From Lineus longissimus (taxonomy: Eukaryota; Nemertea; Pilidiophora; Heteronemertea; Lineidae), in contig NC_088323.1 in the NCBI RefSeq assembly GCF_910592395.1, positions 3,844,001 to 3,908,000 of the forward strand: 64,000 bases of DNA, in the 5' to 3' direction. Numbering within the stretch: the stretch's first letter is position 1; each line of letters starts with the position of its first letter. Position numbers and translations under genes: made by a program. The notes beneath the pieces are model-generated. The model was given only the letters and a program-made list of their open reading frames with translations. It ran no database searches and was not told the DNA's origin. This document shows, in pieces, positions 23,154 through 34,939 of this stretch.

Positions 23154-26100
23154 TCAACGAGGGGTGAAGCACACCTGATATTCCTTGGGCTGTTTGATAA
23201 TAGAATACATCCTTCCTTTAGGTATGGTCTGGCCCTTCGGACAGCTGATGGTGAACCTTTGTAACCAGCCCGTGAAGAACATGAACAACTCCATCCTGGC
23301 CAGCGCCTCCCCGATGCATGATCGACGCCCTGTAATAGAGGAGATGATTCATGTAGACTTTTTAACACGAAATCGAATTCCAAAAGGCCTTGGTCACACA
23401 CAGAGTATCATTGTGTTTTATGGAAGACACGTAAAATCTCATATTGACCGCACTGGTCCTTGGTATTACAAACAAGGACCGCCAAGAACCTCAAATTACG
23501 TCCAAGACCGGGTGTCTACAAAACCAAGACCCAAGACCCAAAACCCAAGACCTACAAAACCAAGACCCAAGACCCAAGATGTTGATGGGTCTTGGTTTTG
23601 TAGGTCTTGGTTTTGTAGGTCTTGGGTCTTGGGTCTTGGTTTTGTAGACACCCACACAGGTGTCTACAAAACCAAGACCTACAAAACCAAGACCCAAGAC
23701 CCAAGACCTACAAAACCAAGACCCCCCACCTACAAAACCAAGATCTACAAAACCAAGATCCATCAACAAACCTACTCCAAACTAGTACCTAGTACCATAG
23801 TACCTGCCCAAGAAGTAATTACATTGTTCTTTTTTTTTTCATTCACCCTAACCCTTTAGAAAGCTATAGGCTATATTATCACGAATACCCTCGAGAGGAC
23901 TATTTAAGGTATTTTAGCTTTTGTATTATATCCTTACCCCGAGATCCTTATTTTCTTGGAAAAGCTTAACCAGTGTTAAATGTTCTGAACCGAATCTGAG
24001 TACAAAGCATCAAAGAGCTTGTTTATATAGGAGCTTCTGTTTTATTGATAAATTGCAACTTCCTGCTGAAAAAAGGAGAGATGTATATGGGGTCTTGGTT
24101 TTGTAGGTCTTGGTTTTGTAGATGGGGTCTTGGTTTTGTAGGTCTTGGTTTTGTAGGTCTTGGGTCTTGGGTCTTGGGTCTTGGTTTTGTAGGTCTTGGT
24201 TTTGTAGACACCTGTGTGGGTGTCTACAAAACCAAGACCCAAGACCCAAGACCTACAAAACCAAGACCTACAAAACCAAGACCCATCAACATCTTGGGTC
24301 TTGGGTCTTGGTTTTGTAGGTCTTGGGTCTTGGGTCTTGGGTCTTGGTTTTGTAGACACCCGTCCAAGACCCTCGGCTCCACCTCGGATATTGGTCTGCC
24401 TTATCGGTCTTGATTATATAACGAAAGACTATGACGCCGTGACCATCGAAGGGCTTGATGTCACCAACGCGTTTACAACGCAAGTTTTACAGTTATAACT
24501 GGGAGTATAATACACTTACCAATAAGAAATGGGATAAGTTTATCCTGGTTCTTCAGTTTCCCATTGCTATCAAGGAAATTGTCAGGATTGAAGTGGTCAG
24601 GGTCCTGCCAGATTTTAGGGTCGTGGTGGATGGCATAAACGTTGGCGCCAACTCTGCTTGCCTTCGGAATGGTGTAGCCTCCGATTGTGATGTCTTGCTC
24701 ATTGTTTGAGTGTAGGACGCCGAAGGTGAGGATTGTCGCCTTTCGCTGGATCTGCAGATGAGAAAAACGCATTGAAAAAGGCATGAGGGACCAATTCGAA
24801 CGGGAATTGAAAATCCAGGTGGTGCAATCCAGTGACTGAGAATGAAGAATCCAGTACGCACAATCCATGATCCAGTAAGTTTGGATACTGGCTTATACCA
24901 CTGCGGGCCATTTAGTTACATGTATGTTGGACATGTCATCTTATCTGACTTACCTCCATGAGCACAGCCTCAGTGTATGGTAACAATAGCTTATCTTTCA
25001 TAGTGGGAAGGCGGTCTTTGCCAATCTGGGCGTCGATTTCAGTCTGGACTCGTGCCTGTATCTCGGGGTACTTGGCCATGTAATAGATTGCCCAGCGTAG
25101 GGTGGTGGAAGTGGTCTCTGTTCCGGCGAAGAATAAGTCGACGATCTCGCAGGTGAGTTGGAAGCCTGAAGTACGGATATGAGTAGGTGAATTCGTGAAG
25201 CGAATGAGATTGGTTATAGCTGATGATGACCTCGTACTACCCGGGGGTGTTTTCGGGGGGGGGGGTCTTGGATGTATGGGTTTAGCAATGGACATTATTA
25301 TTCTGTTAAAGCCAGTGATATTTTACAGATACCGGAAAATGGCGTTTTCGTCGTTCCAGATTTTAAAAACTAATCATCAGAGTGTCCGGTTCTGAGTTTT
25401 TTTAGAAAATAAACGAGTTAGGGATAAATAAAGTATTTTTCCTTGTGTATAGGATGCTTTTAAAAATAGGTTGCAGGTTCTTACTTGTAAAAGTCGATGC
25501 TTTTTCAGACTCCTCCGACAATCTGACCAGGTAGGCATCGATGTAATCGGTCACGTTACTCACGTCCAGTTCGGCCTTGTGCTTTGCTATCTGCTCCTCC
25601 GTGAAGCCCGTGAGAATATCAAAGGCTTCTTTCGTTTGGTGATATTCGAACATGTCGAACGGAAGGAACCGCATCCACTTGAAGAAGACGGGAGTCCGGG
25701 CGTCATCAGCGCTGTTGGTTCCTAAGAATGTACGAGAAATGATAGAAATCTAGTGGTGAGAACTAGAGTCTCCTTTTTAGTACATTGAGCAACTTCTGAC
25801 ACTGAATACTCTTTTTTAACAAAGGCTTATTGATGTAGCTTCACCCATTTTTTTCAGAGCAAAACTTATCAAACATTCTAGACCAATAACCGACGATTTT
25901 GGTGAAATCGGGGTACTCGCGGCGGCATTCTTCACGTGACTCGGCTTCGCTCGTCTTCACATAAAAGTTCTTTTGAGGGACAGGCCTACTACTCACTGTA
26001 ATGTAAACATACCTGCATTCGAGATACGGTTGATGGCACGGAGATACTTAATGAAGTCTTTGTCTTTGTAGTCGAAACGTTGTCCAAAGATGATATTGCA

Positions 26101-27932
26101 GACAATGTTGGAGGCGGCACCCATGGCCATGTCTTGTGGGTTGTAGGGGAGGCCTTTGGTATCATTAATTGCCTATGGGAAGCGGACAAATTCAGTTTCA
26201 GGAATATGAAAGGTACAAGTTGGACATGAGATATGTTGGTTTTTCATATGAAATGACTTTCAGCTGGACCATAACACCTCAAAATAAGATTACGGAAAAG
26301 TTTCTAAACTGCAATAAACTGTGCACGAGAACGGAATGAAATCGTACATGTACGTGTGGGCTTGCTTGAATTGAATTTTGTAAGCCTTGTCTAACAACAC
26401 AACAGAAGCGAATATAATTCATCAGTGATCAGCACTGATACAAAATGAAGCGGCGTGTGGTGGCGAGCAGATGTACTATCATCCCAGCCACCTAAATCCA
26501 ACGCCGAGTTTGCCCATTTAAAAAAAGGACAAATAATATTCTTCTTACCTTAATGGTGCCTTCGAGCTCGTCTCCAACCTTTTCCTCGACGGCTATCTTT
26601 CCCATGCCGAAGTCTCTGAAGACAGTCAGGGCAAAGCGCCGGTGCTCCTTCCACAGGGGTCCGCTGGAGTTGAGGAGACCTACAATTACAAATGTACCAA
26701 ATATGTTGTTAAGGAGAATATCAAAATAGGCTGTAGCCTAAAAATAAGATATTTTAGTCTCAACACTGAATAAAAATCAGAAAGCTTCAACGTGTTTTTC
26801 ATATCGTTCTGGCCAATAAAGGTACTAAGTTGAACTCGGGAATGTGACTACAGCACATTTACCAAAAGATAGTGGTGTTGCACAACACTAGATTATCCAT
26901 AGGGATAAACCAAAGCTCTTTCACGGTGTCAACTAAAGCGCCGACACTGGCTACCCTGGGCTGTGTAACATTTTTTTCGTGATCACACTATCACAGTTCC
27001 GTGGCATGCCCAGCGCTGATAAGGATGGCCTTGGTGAAGAAATAGAAAAAGAAGAAGAAGGAGAAGAAGAAAAATAGAACTGTACCTTTATGTCCTGGAT
27101 GGAAAGTCTCTAATAGTCCGCCATCGCTGGGCCTGTCTGTGAGGTTATCTTTCTTGACCATGAATTCCTTGACAAGATCAAGGTTATTCAGCGCAGTGAA
27201 GCGTCGGTTAAAAACTTTAATGGTTACAATTTCTGTGTTATGCTTTCTGCCGAATTCCGTCGCAGTCATTGCTAAATCATGCTCTGAAATCGCAAGCATA
27301 ACAGAATTTTGAAGACTCAAGGCAATTTACACTTTTGCGTTTTACGCCAAGTTCTGCAACATGTACATCCTGTATGCGCTACTGTAGAGCCTGGGGCGAG
27401 AATGCCTGTCTGGGCAACTGTTCCCCGTGTAATGGTCTTGATTGGCCCCAAAACCAATAGAACTGTCCGAGTTCGGTGGAATAAGCTTCGACCTGACTGA
27501 GGGGAACACAGCGATAAACGGCTTCTTGCGTTCTCCGTGTGGGAGAGCAGGGGCATAGTTTAAAAATATGTTTCTGACCGTGATGTTAACCGAAAAAGTC
27601 TCAAAAGTGTCACTTTTGACACCCACCCCCATGACCAAAAGCTAGCTGGCCCCTGGAGGGGTGTGACTGTAAGGCGGGAAAACTCTTAGGCAACAAACCT
27701 GTTCGAGATAGAAATGATTAGGAAAGCTGGTAGGCAGACGTGTTTACTCACTAATGAAAGGCAGATAGCCCACAATAGGTAAACCCCACGGCCCGGGTGG
27801 CAGGTTCTTCGGCATCGAAAGGAGCAACCACGCGAGGATGAAGACAACGACGAAGATGCCAACGGTCGCGAGATTATTGAGGCACACATCCAAGATGGCC
27901 GTCGGCGAAAGCAACTTGCCGAAAACGCTCAT
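23154..27932 (-). CDS. CYP2-type cytochrome P450, eight exons
   Basis: Exons in order: 27752-27932, 27086-27283, 26549-26679, 26013-26172, 25485-25721, 24954-25165, 24520-24751 and 23154-23329. All junctions keep phase, giving 508 residues, the usual size. The N terminus has a membrane anchor (about residues 21-40) and the proline hinge [19 protein letters not shown] is the C-helix motif, AGTETTS (about 316-322) the oxygen-binding I helix, and E373-I-Q-R376 the ExxR of the K helix. FLIGRRSCIG with Cys455 is the heme-ligand loop. It should be an ER-bound monooxygenase using P450 reductase; the substrate is unknown. The CYP2 clan is inferred from PPGP, the intron-rich structure and the [16 protein letters not shown] loop. 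A TATA box lies about 75 bases upstream. The last intron contains a foldback minisatellite. Confidence 0.93.
23506..24366. repeat. Large inverted minisatellite in the last P450 intron
   Basis: Two blocks, about 23506-23768 and 24090-24366, are built from 15-bp (CAAAACCAAGACCTA) and 7-bp (CCAAGAC) units. Block 2 reads as nearly the reverse complement of block 1 over roughly 230 bases. Each block also switches orientation internally around a palindrome: 23643-23672 has TGTAGACACC and GGTGTCTACA flanking a short centre, and 24205-24233 has the same. The result is a nested foldback within intron 23330-24519. It can be read through in several frames, which creates spurious ORFs. Confidence 0.85.
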
Positions 27933-29144
27933 TTTCCTTCTTTCTGTTGAGTTTGTTGACTTGGGTGTACCAGAATTCCTAATGGCTGATGAAAGCACGG
28001 TGCTCTTATATAGCTCAATTTATTGATCGACCTAGTCTTCAAGTTTATCAAATTAGTGTCACTCAGAGTTGAAAATCTGGGGTATATTCATTTTGCTCGT
28101 CATCGCTGTGTTAATGTCACCACTGACACGTCTCAACAAGTCTGACATAAAATCAGACTGACTGATTTCAGGTAATATCAATAATAACAGTCCTATATCT
28201 GGCCCGGAGTCGGCAAAGAAAAGTTTGGTGACCTATTTCTGACTTGAATTTGACAAATTTTGAAGCAATTTTTTAGTCGCTTGAAATATCAAACAAAGCT
28301 TTTTGAAAGTATCAACTTCAGAAAAAATCACGCCAAAAATGTCAACCTTCTCAGAAATTGGAAAAACATTGAGTTCACCTCTGCTAAATTCGATAACTTT
28401 CGGTAGATCTCATCGTGCTGAAACAGTTCTCACCCTGTTCAATGTATAAATTCATCACACGGGTAGGCCTACGCAAAATACATGTAGTATATTATGTGAA
28501 AGAGACCTTCCTGGACCTCCTGTTTCACATAAAAAACGTCATACATGTGGTCTGCGTGTGAAGTACTTTCTTGTGAAAGACACCTTCATATGCACCTACG
28601 CGTATTACTCAAAGATACGCAGGTCGAGCTGTCCAACACAATATCGTATTCTGGAACCAATTACCTTTGCAATTGATTTGCTATAACCAATTAAATCATA
28701 CTGGGTGTTAATCAAAACAACGGTCCCATTGAAAAGTCAAATAACCCTTGTTTGAAATGACGTACACATGTAATATGATACTGTCCGAAACGAGAAGATA
28801 TGTAGGTAACATTGAAAAAAGCTGCGTGCTGAGATGTACTGTAAATATTACGTAATACATATACTTTAGGCCAATGAAAAAGTGGTATCATTTTTTCAAC
28901 AGGAAATCTAACGGGTAGCTGTCATGGGACCGTGGGGGTACGTATTATTTAACACTCTGTACCAGCGCAACAAAACTGGTAGTATTTGACTTAGTATATG
29001 GATCTGTTTTTGTAAATTAACCGCTTTGTTTAAACGGCTAGGTAAGCGAAAACGTCCTTGGCTAAACTGGTATACAGAAAATCGTTTCCGAAATGTTTGA
29101 TGATCTGCGCTGGTCATATACGCCTCAGCCTGTTACCGAACAGA
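27933..29144. other. Divergent intergenic region between the P450 and PLAT-PAN gene A
   Basis: The P450 promoter is at the left end. No exon was recognised; it should hold the regulatory regions of both divergently transcribed genes. Confidence 0.5.
28004..28012 (-). promoter_or_regulatory. TATA box of the P450 gene
   Basis: On the minus strand the sequence reads GCTATATAAGAGC, about 75 bases upstream of the chosen ATG. Position and core TATATAAG fit a canonical TATA box. Confidence 0.6.
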
Positions 29145-31297
29145 ATGAAAAACTGCCTGATCCGAGAATGGCTAATTCGGGTTGTCTTGTACGTGACAAT
29201 GTGGACCTTGTCAGGTTAGTGCTGAACTCTTTCAAGAGGCTTTTTTCTCTTTTTTCCCCTGTTGTTTTCACCCTAGAGAATCACATTTCTGAACTCCAGG
29301 CAGAGAGAGGCCAAATAAAAATCCTAGGCGGTTATCACCGACATTTTATTTTTGACTTTAAATTAGCCATAATTGCGAGATTCAGATCGCGAGTTTGGTC
29401 CATGTTGCAAATAGACCAGATGAAACATGTGTGTGTTCTCTACTTCAGGTGCAATGGCCGTCGAATCCTGGCAATTGAAAATTACCCTGAGAGATCATCC
29501 ATTAGCTGGGACGGGTCTTTATGTGAAGGTCAAACTTCACGGGAGTCTCGGCGATAGTGATTACCTCAACATGGGAAGTGTACCCAACCCTTCCCCAAAT
29601 GATGTACCACCGTGAGTATTGCCTTTCACACTACATCAAGCGCACTAAGCTATACTCATGGTCATGGCTTTGCCAGGCCTCAAATGCCGTCCAAATACCT
29701 TCGAGTATACCGCATCGGGTTTCTCATCCTAAGCTGAGAATCAGGGGCTTTCACTGGGAACTTACCAAACTGATGTTATGGGTCCCAGGCGAACTACAGG
29801 CGTACTACGCTATAAGCGGAGTTAATATTACCTTGGTGTTAGCTTATGATATTAACTGTTTTTACAATTTTAGAGTGATATTTGAAAAGATCTTGAATTC
29901 GTCAATACAAGTTGGTCGGCTGAACGCCTTAGGCATGGGCATGATCGACGATTCGGATCCAATTTTGGTAATGAAGGTATGGAATTCACAGGCGTAGTAG
30001 ACTCATACAATTAGGCTAAAGCGGCCAATGCAGTAATGTAATGCATCTGCACGTGACAGACTACAGGCCTAGCGGTGCAGAACCAGGGGTTGTTTTCATT
30101 TCATTTTTTTATCTGAAAACATAAAAAAGGCTTTTGACGTAAAATGCAAGGTGACAGTTTTGGAAGTTAGATCGTATAGATAGTAGCCTCCCTTTATATT
30201 GAAATATTCTCACAGTAGTAGGCCCTATATATATAGTCCTCTAGTCAACTTATGAAAAACCTAACAAATCACATGTTTTCGCTGGAAATTGTTGAATGGA
30301 CCCAAGGAACATTTATTTTCAAAGGATCACGGGAAAATCGCTAACTAGCATAAATCCAATATGTCCACCAATCTCAACTTTGGCTCTGAATCTCCTTAAC
30401 GGTTGGCTTTTGAGCATAAATCAATTCTACATAGTCATAATATCATAAACATCAAAATAGGTCATCAGATATGCCATGACGGACCCATGACGTGTAATCG
30501 GCCCAAACCATTCTTTTCAGGTCGAAGTGTCCAACAACGACACGACCTATGTCTTTGAACGTAATTTTGGATTTAAAATCAGCTCTAGTACCAATTACAA
30601 CCTCAAAACATGGAAGACTTCATGTAAGTACACTTGCTTATGCCGAGAAGATGAAAACGAAAGTTGGCGCGGGGCCATAAGACTTCAAAGATGGCGTACT
30701 CGAAGATACATGTTCATACATGATGTAGCCCAAACCTGGTTGATATCTGGTTCAGAGGTCGCCAGGATATCGCCAAACCGCACTTGTTCGGTTTCTAGAA
30801 CTCGTTTCTGGGGTAAGATAAGTGCATGAGTGAGATAACGTGTGTTTTTTGGCCAAGCGATGTTTACACTGAAGTTCGGGTCGATTCTCTAGAAATCGAT
30901 CCGAAGGTGCGGATGTTTTTTTAGGTAGAATTATACTATCTTCTGCGTAAGATTTAACAAGATTTAACACATACATGTGTACGATACCTAAACCCATCAT
31001 TGCATTGCAGGGGATGATTGCCGCGAGGCGAAGTACTGTAAAATGAAAGACAATAATTTAGGAACCCTCATTTCATCATCGGGGAAAAGAAACAAGTTTG
31101 ATTGTGGGTCAGCATGCTCCCTGGAGGAAAACTGCCATGCCTACCGTATGCACGCAAATATGTGCGAGTTGTACAGTGATGTTCAACCGAAATCTCCTGG
31201 CCCGTACCTTAGAGTAACCAGACAGGTTACTCTAAGCGCGTACGAATATCACAAATTGACATTTCTGAGGCGATACGACGGATGCGTGGGGCGCTGA
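29145..31297 (+). CDS. Secreted PLAT-like plus PAN/apple-like protein, gene A
   Basis: Exons 29145-29214, 29449-29611, 29874-29976, 30521-30623 and 31011-31297 join in phase (1, 2, 0, 1) to give 241 residues. Exon 1 encodes a signal peptide ending WTLSG. Exons 2-4 form a PLAT/LH2-like beta sandwich: SWQLKITLRDHPLAGT, VKVKLHGSLGDSD, VGRLNALGMG, then DPILVMKVEVSNNDTTYVFE, following the usual order of PLAT strands. Exon 5 encodes a cysteine-rich module (FDCGSACSLEENCHAY then MCELY) with the CX3CX5CX9C pattern of PAN/apple folds. PLAT domains usually bind lipid or membrane proteins and PAN modules bind protein or carbohydrate, so an extracellular binding role is inferred. It is a tandem duplicate of gene B: exons 1-3 have identical lengths (70, 163, 103). 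Domain assignment is by eye. Confidence 0.8.
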
Positions 31298-31667
31298 AGG
31301 ATGATGCCTGTCCTCGTTCTAACCGCTATTACATATGGACAACATTATTTTTTCAGATGCAATGTCGGTCTCAATTGAGTTGTTCTACTATTCATGTAGT
31401 AAGCGTCTTGACCCCATGGAGAAAGCATGAAGGCCTTCACGAAGGTCGAAATAATGTGACGGGATGTTTACACCTATTAATGCCTTGTTGCGTAGTTGCT
31501 TAGATGCATCTGTCCGTAGGTTAAACTAAAAAATCATGGACCATTAAACAGCGGATGCAAGATTTAATTGCGACTCGCCAGGGAAGCATTGTTGTTGTCG
31601 TTAGTTCTACTTTTTGACTGCATTCCAAGTCTTCCGTGATGGGATATGCCCTCTCCCTCTTACGCAG

Positions 31668-32008
31668 AAGGAATCTGGAACGCCAAAGATGCCGATTCAC
31701 AGCATTTTAGTCGAAAATGTACATGGACACGGTGCTCTGACCTGGTGCACAATGCACATAGGCGCAGTGTTCTGACCTGTTTTTGCCCTTATCAGTGTGC
31801 CAATTATAACGAGTGTTGTGAAGCGATTTGGTGTAACAGTAATCACTGCCAACTAAAAAGTTTCTGCCTCATTGTTCGATGGCGGAGGAATAAAGCGCCT
31901 GCTTTAACCAGTTTTAAATTAAACGCTTTCAGTGGAATATCCTGTCCCGCTGAGATGCTCTATAGGGGTGATACTTACACCCCGGGAAATATTTTATCAC
32001 GACATTAA
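31668..32008 (+). pseudogene. Orphan third PAN-like terminal exon
   Basis: A pyrimidine-rich acceptor (ctctccctcttacgcag) opens at 31668 into a frame that ends at the stop 32006-32008. The product contains CPYQCANYNECCEAIWCNSN then HCQL, the same CX3CX5CX9-10C spacing as the last exons of genes A and B. Entry phase is 1, the same as those exons. Joined to exon 4 of gene A it would give an immediate TAA, so it cannot simply be an alternative end of that gene. No matching PLAT exons or signal peptide were found nearby. It is either the remains of a third copy or an exon used from an unseen donor. Confidence 0.5.
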
Positions 32009-32344
32009 AATCTGAAAGCAATGACATTCAGAACTAATGACAAATCAATCGATTTGCCAAGACTGACCAAGTCAGACCAGCGAATGAGCCGAGTTGGCAG
32101 AAGACTAATGCAGGCCATCGACCAAGCAACTGCCTTCAACTGCACAGTATAAACTGTAGCTTTCTGACTTTTGTAGCACCACTAAGTTTTATTTCGGCCA
32201 CAGCAAATAGGCTCCATGCTCATGTGTTGGCCGAAACACTCTTTAAGGTTTTTCAGCAGCTCAATTAAAGCCTGAGAGTGGTGAACAGCAAATAGTGCAT
32301 CTTGACCCTCTGTGACTTTGGTAGACATACGCCACTACCCGAGC

Positions 32345-34619
32345 ATGGAAAAGTGGTGCATTCAAGTGTTGGCTATTCTGGTTATCGGGTGCATGACGAT
32401 AAGGAGGCTATCAGGTCAGTATATTTTAAGTTATCTTACATTTGTATCCCAATAATCTGGTTGTGTTATATGACTTTCAGTTGTGTCAAAATAAATGTCC
32501 GATTTTAGCCGGATTTCAGACTTTTTCCTCTAACCAAAGGCCAAACTTGATACCCGGAATGGACAGATCTCGGTCTCAGCTCTCTGTAGATTTTTGAATT
32601 TTCAAAAGTACATGTAGATCAAAAATGATTTGCATAATAAAACAAAATTCAGACTTTTTGCTTTGGCTCATTGGCATCCTTGGACTTTATTGCAGCTCTA
32701 ACTCCACAAACCTGGAGCTTGACGATTACCTTCATGAGTATGTCAGATGCTGGGACTAGTCTTCCTGTCAATGTTACCCTAACTGGGTCTTACGGCATCT
32801 GTGGACCCTTGTCTATCGGGAGTTTGGACATACCCGACATCGCCTTCCCTAACTTAATGTAAGTATGCCTTACTCGAAAAAGTACTTCTGAGAAAAACTT
32901 GTCCGTGAGACCTGAAGATTTTGGAATTCTCTACATCATCCCGAGAGCTGACCATTTGTTTAGACAAGAAAACTAACAGTACGAACGAGTAAATCTGCAG
33001 GCAATGTAATACATATATACTAAATGACGTCAGCCCAGTTCCCTCTTTCCTCTGATCCCACTGTTTCGACGTTGTCCTCCTGAACTGGCAGTGAGGTAGA
33101 ATGGGTTATTTGTAGCCCCGGTTTATTTGTAGCCCCTGCATTGTTTGATGCATGGGGATATCAATCAATATCATAGGCAGGGGCTACAAATAAACCGGGG
33201 CTTCAAATAGACTTTTTAACACTCACGATGCATCACGCATTATTCCTAGCCTAAAATGGAATGCCGGAAACACATACATAGAATTAGAGTGTACATTTGA
33301 CCCGTCAGCTTTAAACTCTTGCTCAATCTATATTTCAGAGTCATTGAAAAGATTATTAACTGTAACGCCCGTGAAATTGGCCGACTGAATGTTTTAGAGT
33401 TTGCAAAGGTTGACAAATCGGATCCAATAATTTTAAAGAAGGTAAAGCCAACATTGGACAGGGTGTCCCGAAAAATTATTCCTTTCTAATAGTGGCTAGT
33501 GTTTTAAAACATGTTTTTAGTGTCACTACATTACATTTGTATACACCTGAATATACATCAATAGATGTTTACACCGTTGTGCTCGCTGTTTTTTCTTGTG
33601 GCTCATGAAAATAGAAGTAAACAAAATTTTTTGAGATTATTATAATTTTTATTAATTTTTTTAATCGTTATTTCATTATCATATAATTATTCGATATAAA
33701 AGAACTGAGGGCAATCAGCCCATAAGCTGATGCAATGCAAGATGTAGCCCACTTTAACATGCATGACGAGTAACTTGTCATAGCAGATGTTAAGTAACAA
33801 TTACTCGATTTTCATTTTTCATATACTATAGATACATTTTTATTTTTGATTCTGTTATTTTGACTCTTTTTTTTTCAAACGTTTCAATGTTTAGATACTA
33901 ACCGTAAAAATACTAAAAGAAGCAATCGCGTGTTCATATCATATTTTACTGCTTCCTCCAGGTTGAATTGGCCAATAGCGTCACAACATTCGTTCTACTT
34001 GATTGGTTGAATACCGCATATGGATCGAGCTTTCATCAATATAAAAAAATGATGACACACTCCCGCATCAGTAAGTGAACTATGTCCCACAAATCAGCAT
34101 TGCAGTGCCATGCTAACCATTCCACATTTTAGTATGCTTTCGTGATTAACATCGCCCCAAATGTTTATTCACTACTACACGACTCCTGTAAACTTTATCC
34201 AACAAAATTATCACATTTTCTCTCGATAGACAGTTTTCTAATGTCTAGAAACTAAGATTTCATTAAAAGATCCCGACAAACTTGGTCATAGATACCATTT
34301 GTTGATGATGTTTGCTTGCACGATTTTGCGAAACTTTGTCTAATGCTTTTGCTATTGCTTTTCTTCAGGTTGCGTGGAAGGGGTGTTCTCCACTATGTAC
34401 GACAAGAATGTAGGAGGGCTGCTTTCCACTGTGCAGCGGTTAAACAGGTTCGAATGCGGGGCTAGGTGCGTTCGGATTGCCCACTGCCATGCCTATATTC
34501 TGAAGGGAAATGTGTGCTTGTTGTATTATTACGACAAATCGCCTGATCCCCCCGTGCCGTACGAACATTATTACAAATTGAAACGTCTGCGGCTATACGC
34601 AGAAGGATGCAAAATTTAG
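32345..34619 (+). CDS. Secreted PLAT-like plus PAN/apple-like protein, gene B
   Basis: Exons 32345-32414, 32696-32858, 33339-33441, 33962-34070 and 34369-34619 give 231 residues with the same phases as gene A. Exon 1 starts MEKWCIQVLAILVIGCM, a signal peptide ending RLSG. The PLAT-like part reads TWSLTITFMSMSDAGTSLPV, NVTLTGSYG, IGRLNVLEFAKVDKSDPIIL then KVELANSVTTFVLLDWL. The last exon encodes FECGARCVRIAHCHAYILKG then VCLLYYY, the same four-cysteine PAN-like spacing. A secreted binding protein is inferred. Exon 4 is six bases longer and exon 5 is 36 bases shorter than in gene A. Intron 2 contains a perfect-looking MITE hairpin. The gene converges on the GPCR gene downstream. Confidence 0.8.
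33107..33209. repeat. Foldback element in intron 2 of PLAT-PAN gene B
   Basis: Arms 33107-33139 and 33177-33209 (33 bases each) are reverse complements with one mismatch, separated by 37 bases. The core word is GCCCCGGTTTATTTGTAGCC. It is probably a very short MITE. Confidence 0.7.
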
Positions 34620-34939
34620 TCAACGTCGGCGCAAGATATTTGTAATTTGACGCTGATAAGAATAGTGATTGTAAAACATAATGCTCTAAGATGATTCAGT
34701 TTTCGACTTTCATCATTTGATTTCTTGTCAGATAGCTCTGTGATCGAAAAAAACACACGTATTTTCATGGCCAATGTCACCGAACAATTATCCGCCGCGT
34801 ATGAACTTTGGTATCAGGGTCAGCAACAATATCAATAATTCCCGTGTCACTAGACTATAGTTCTTTTTGAAACAAGTATATTTTGGTACTTGGCCGAACA
34901 CTTTCTCTTTTTCACCATTTTGAAATTGGAAAATGCGCA

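Noticed and set aside
23185-24413. Long open frames rich in KTK, QDPRP and GLGFVGLG repeats on both strands
   Set aside because: They are read-through of the intronic minisatellite, occur on both strands in several frames, and lie inside a P450 intron.
29093-29557. 154-codon frame starting MFDDLRWSYTPQP
   Set aside because: It overlaps the signal-peptide exon of PLAT-PAN gene A in another frame and runs through that gene's first intron.
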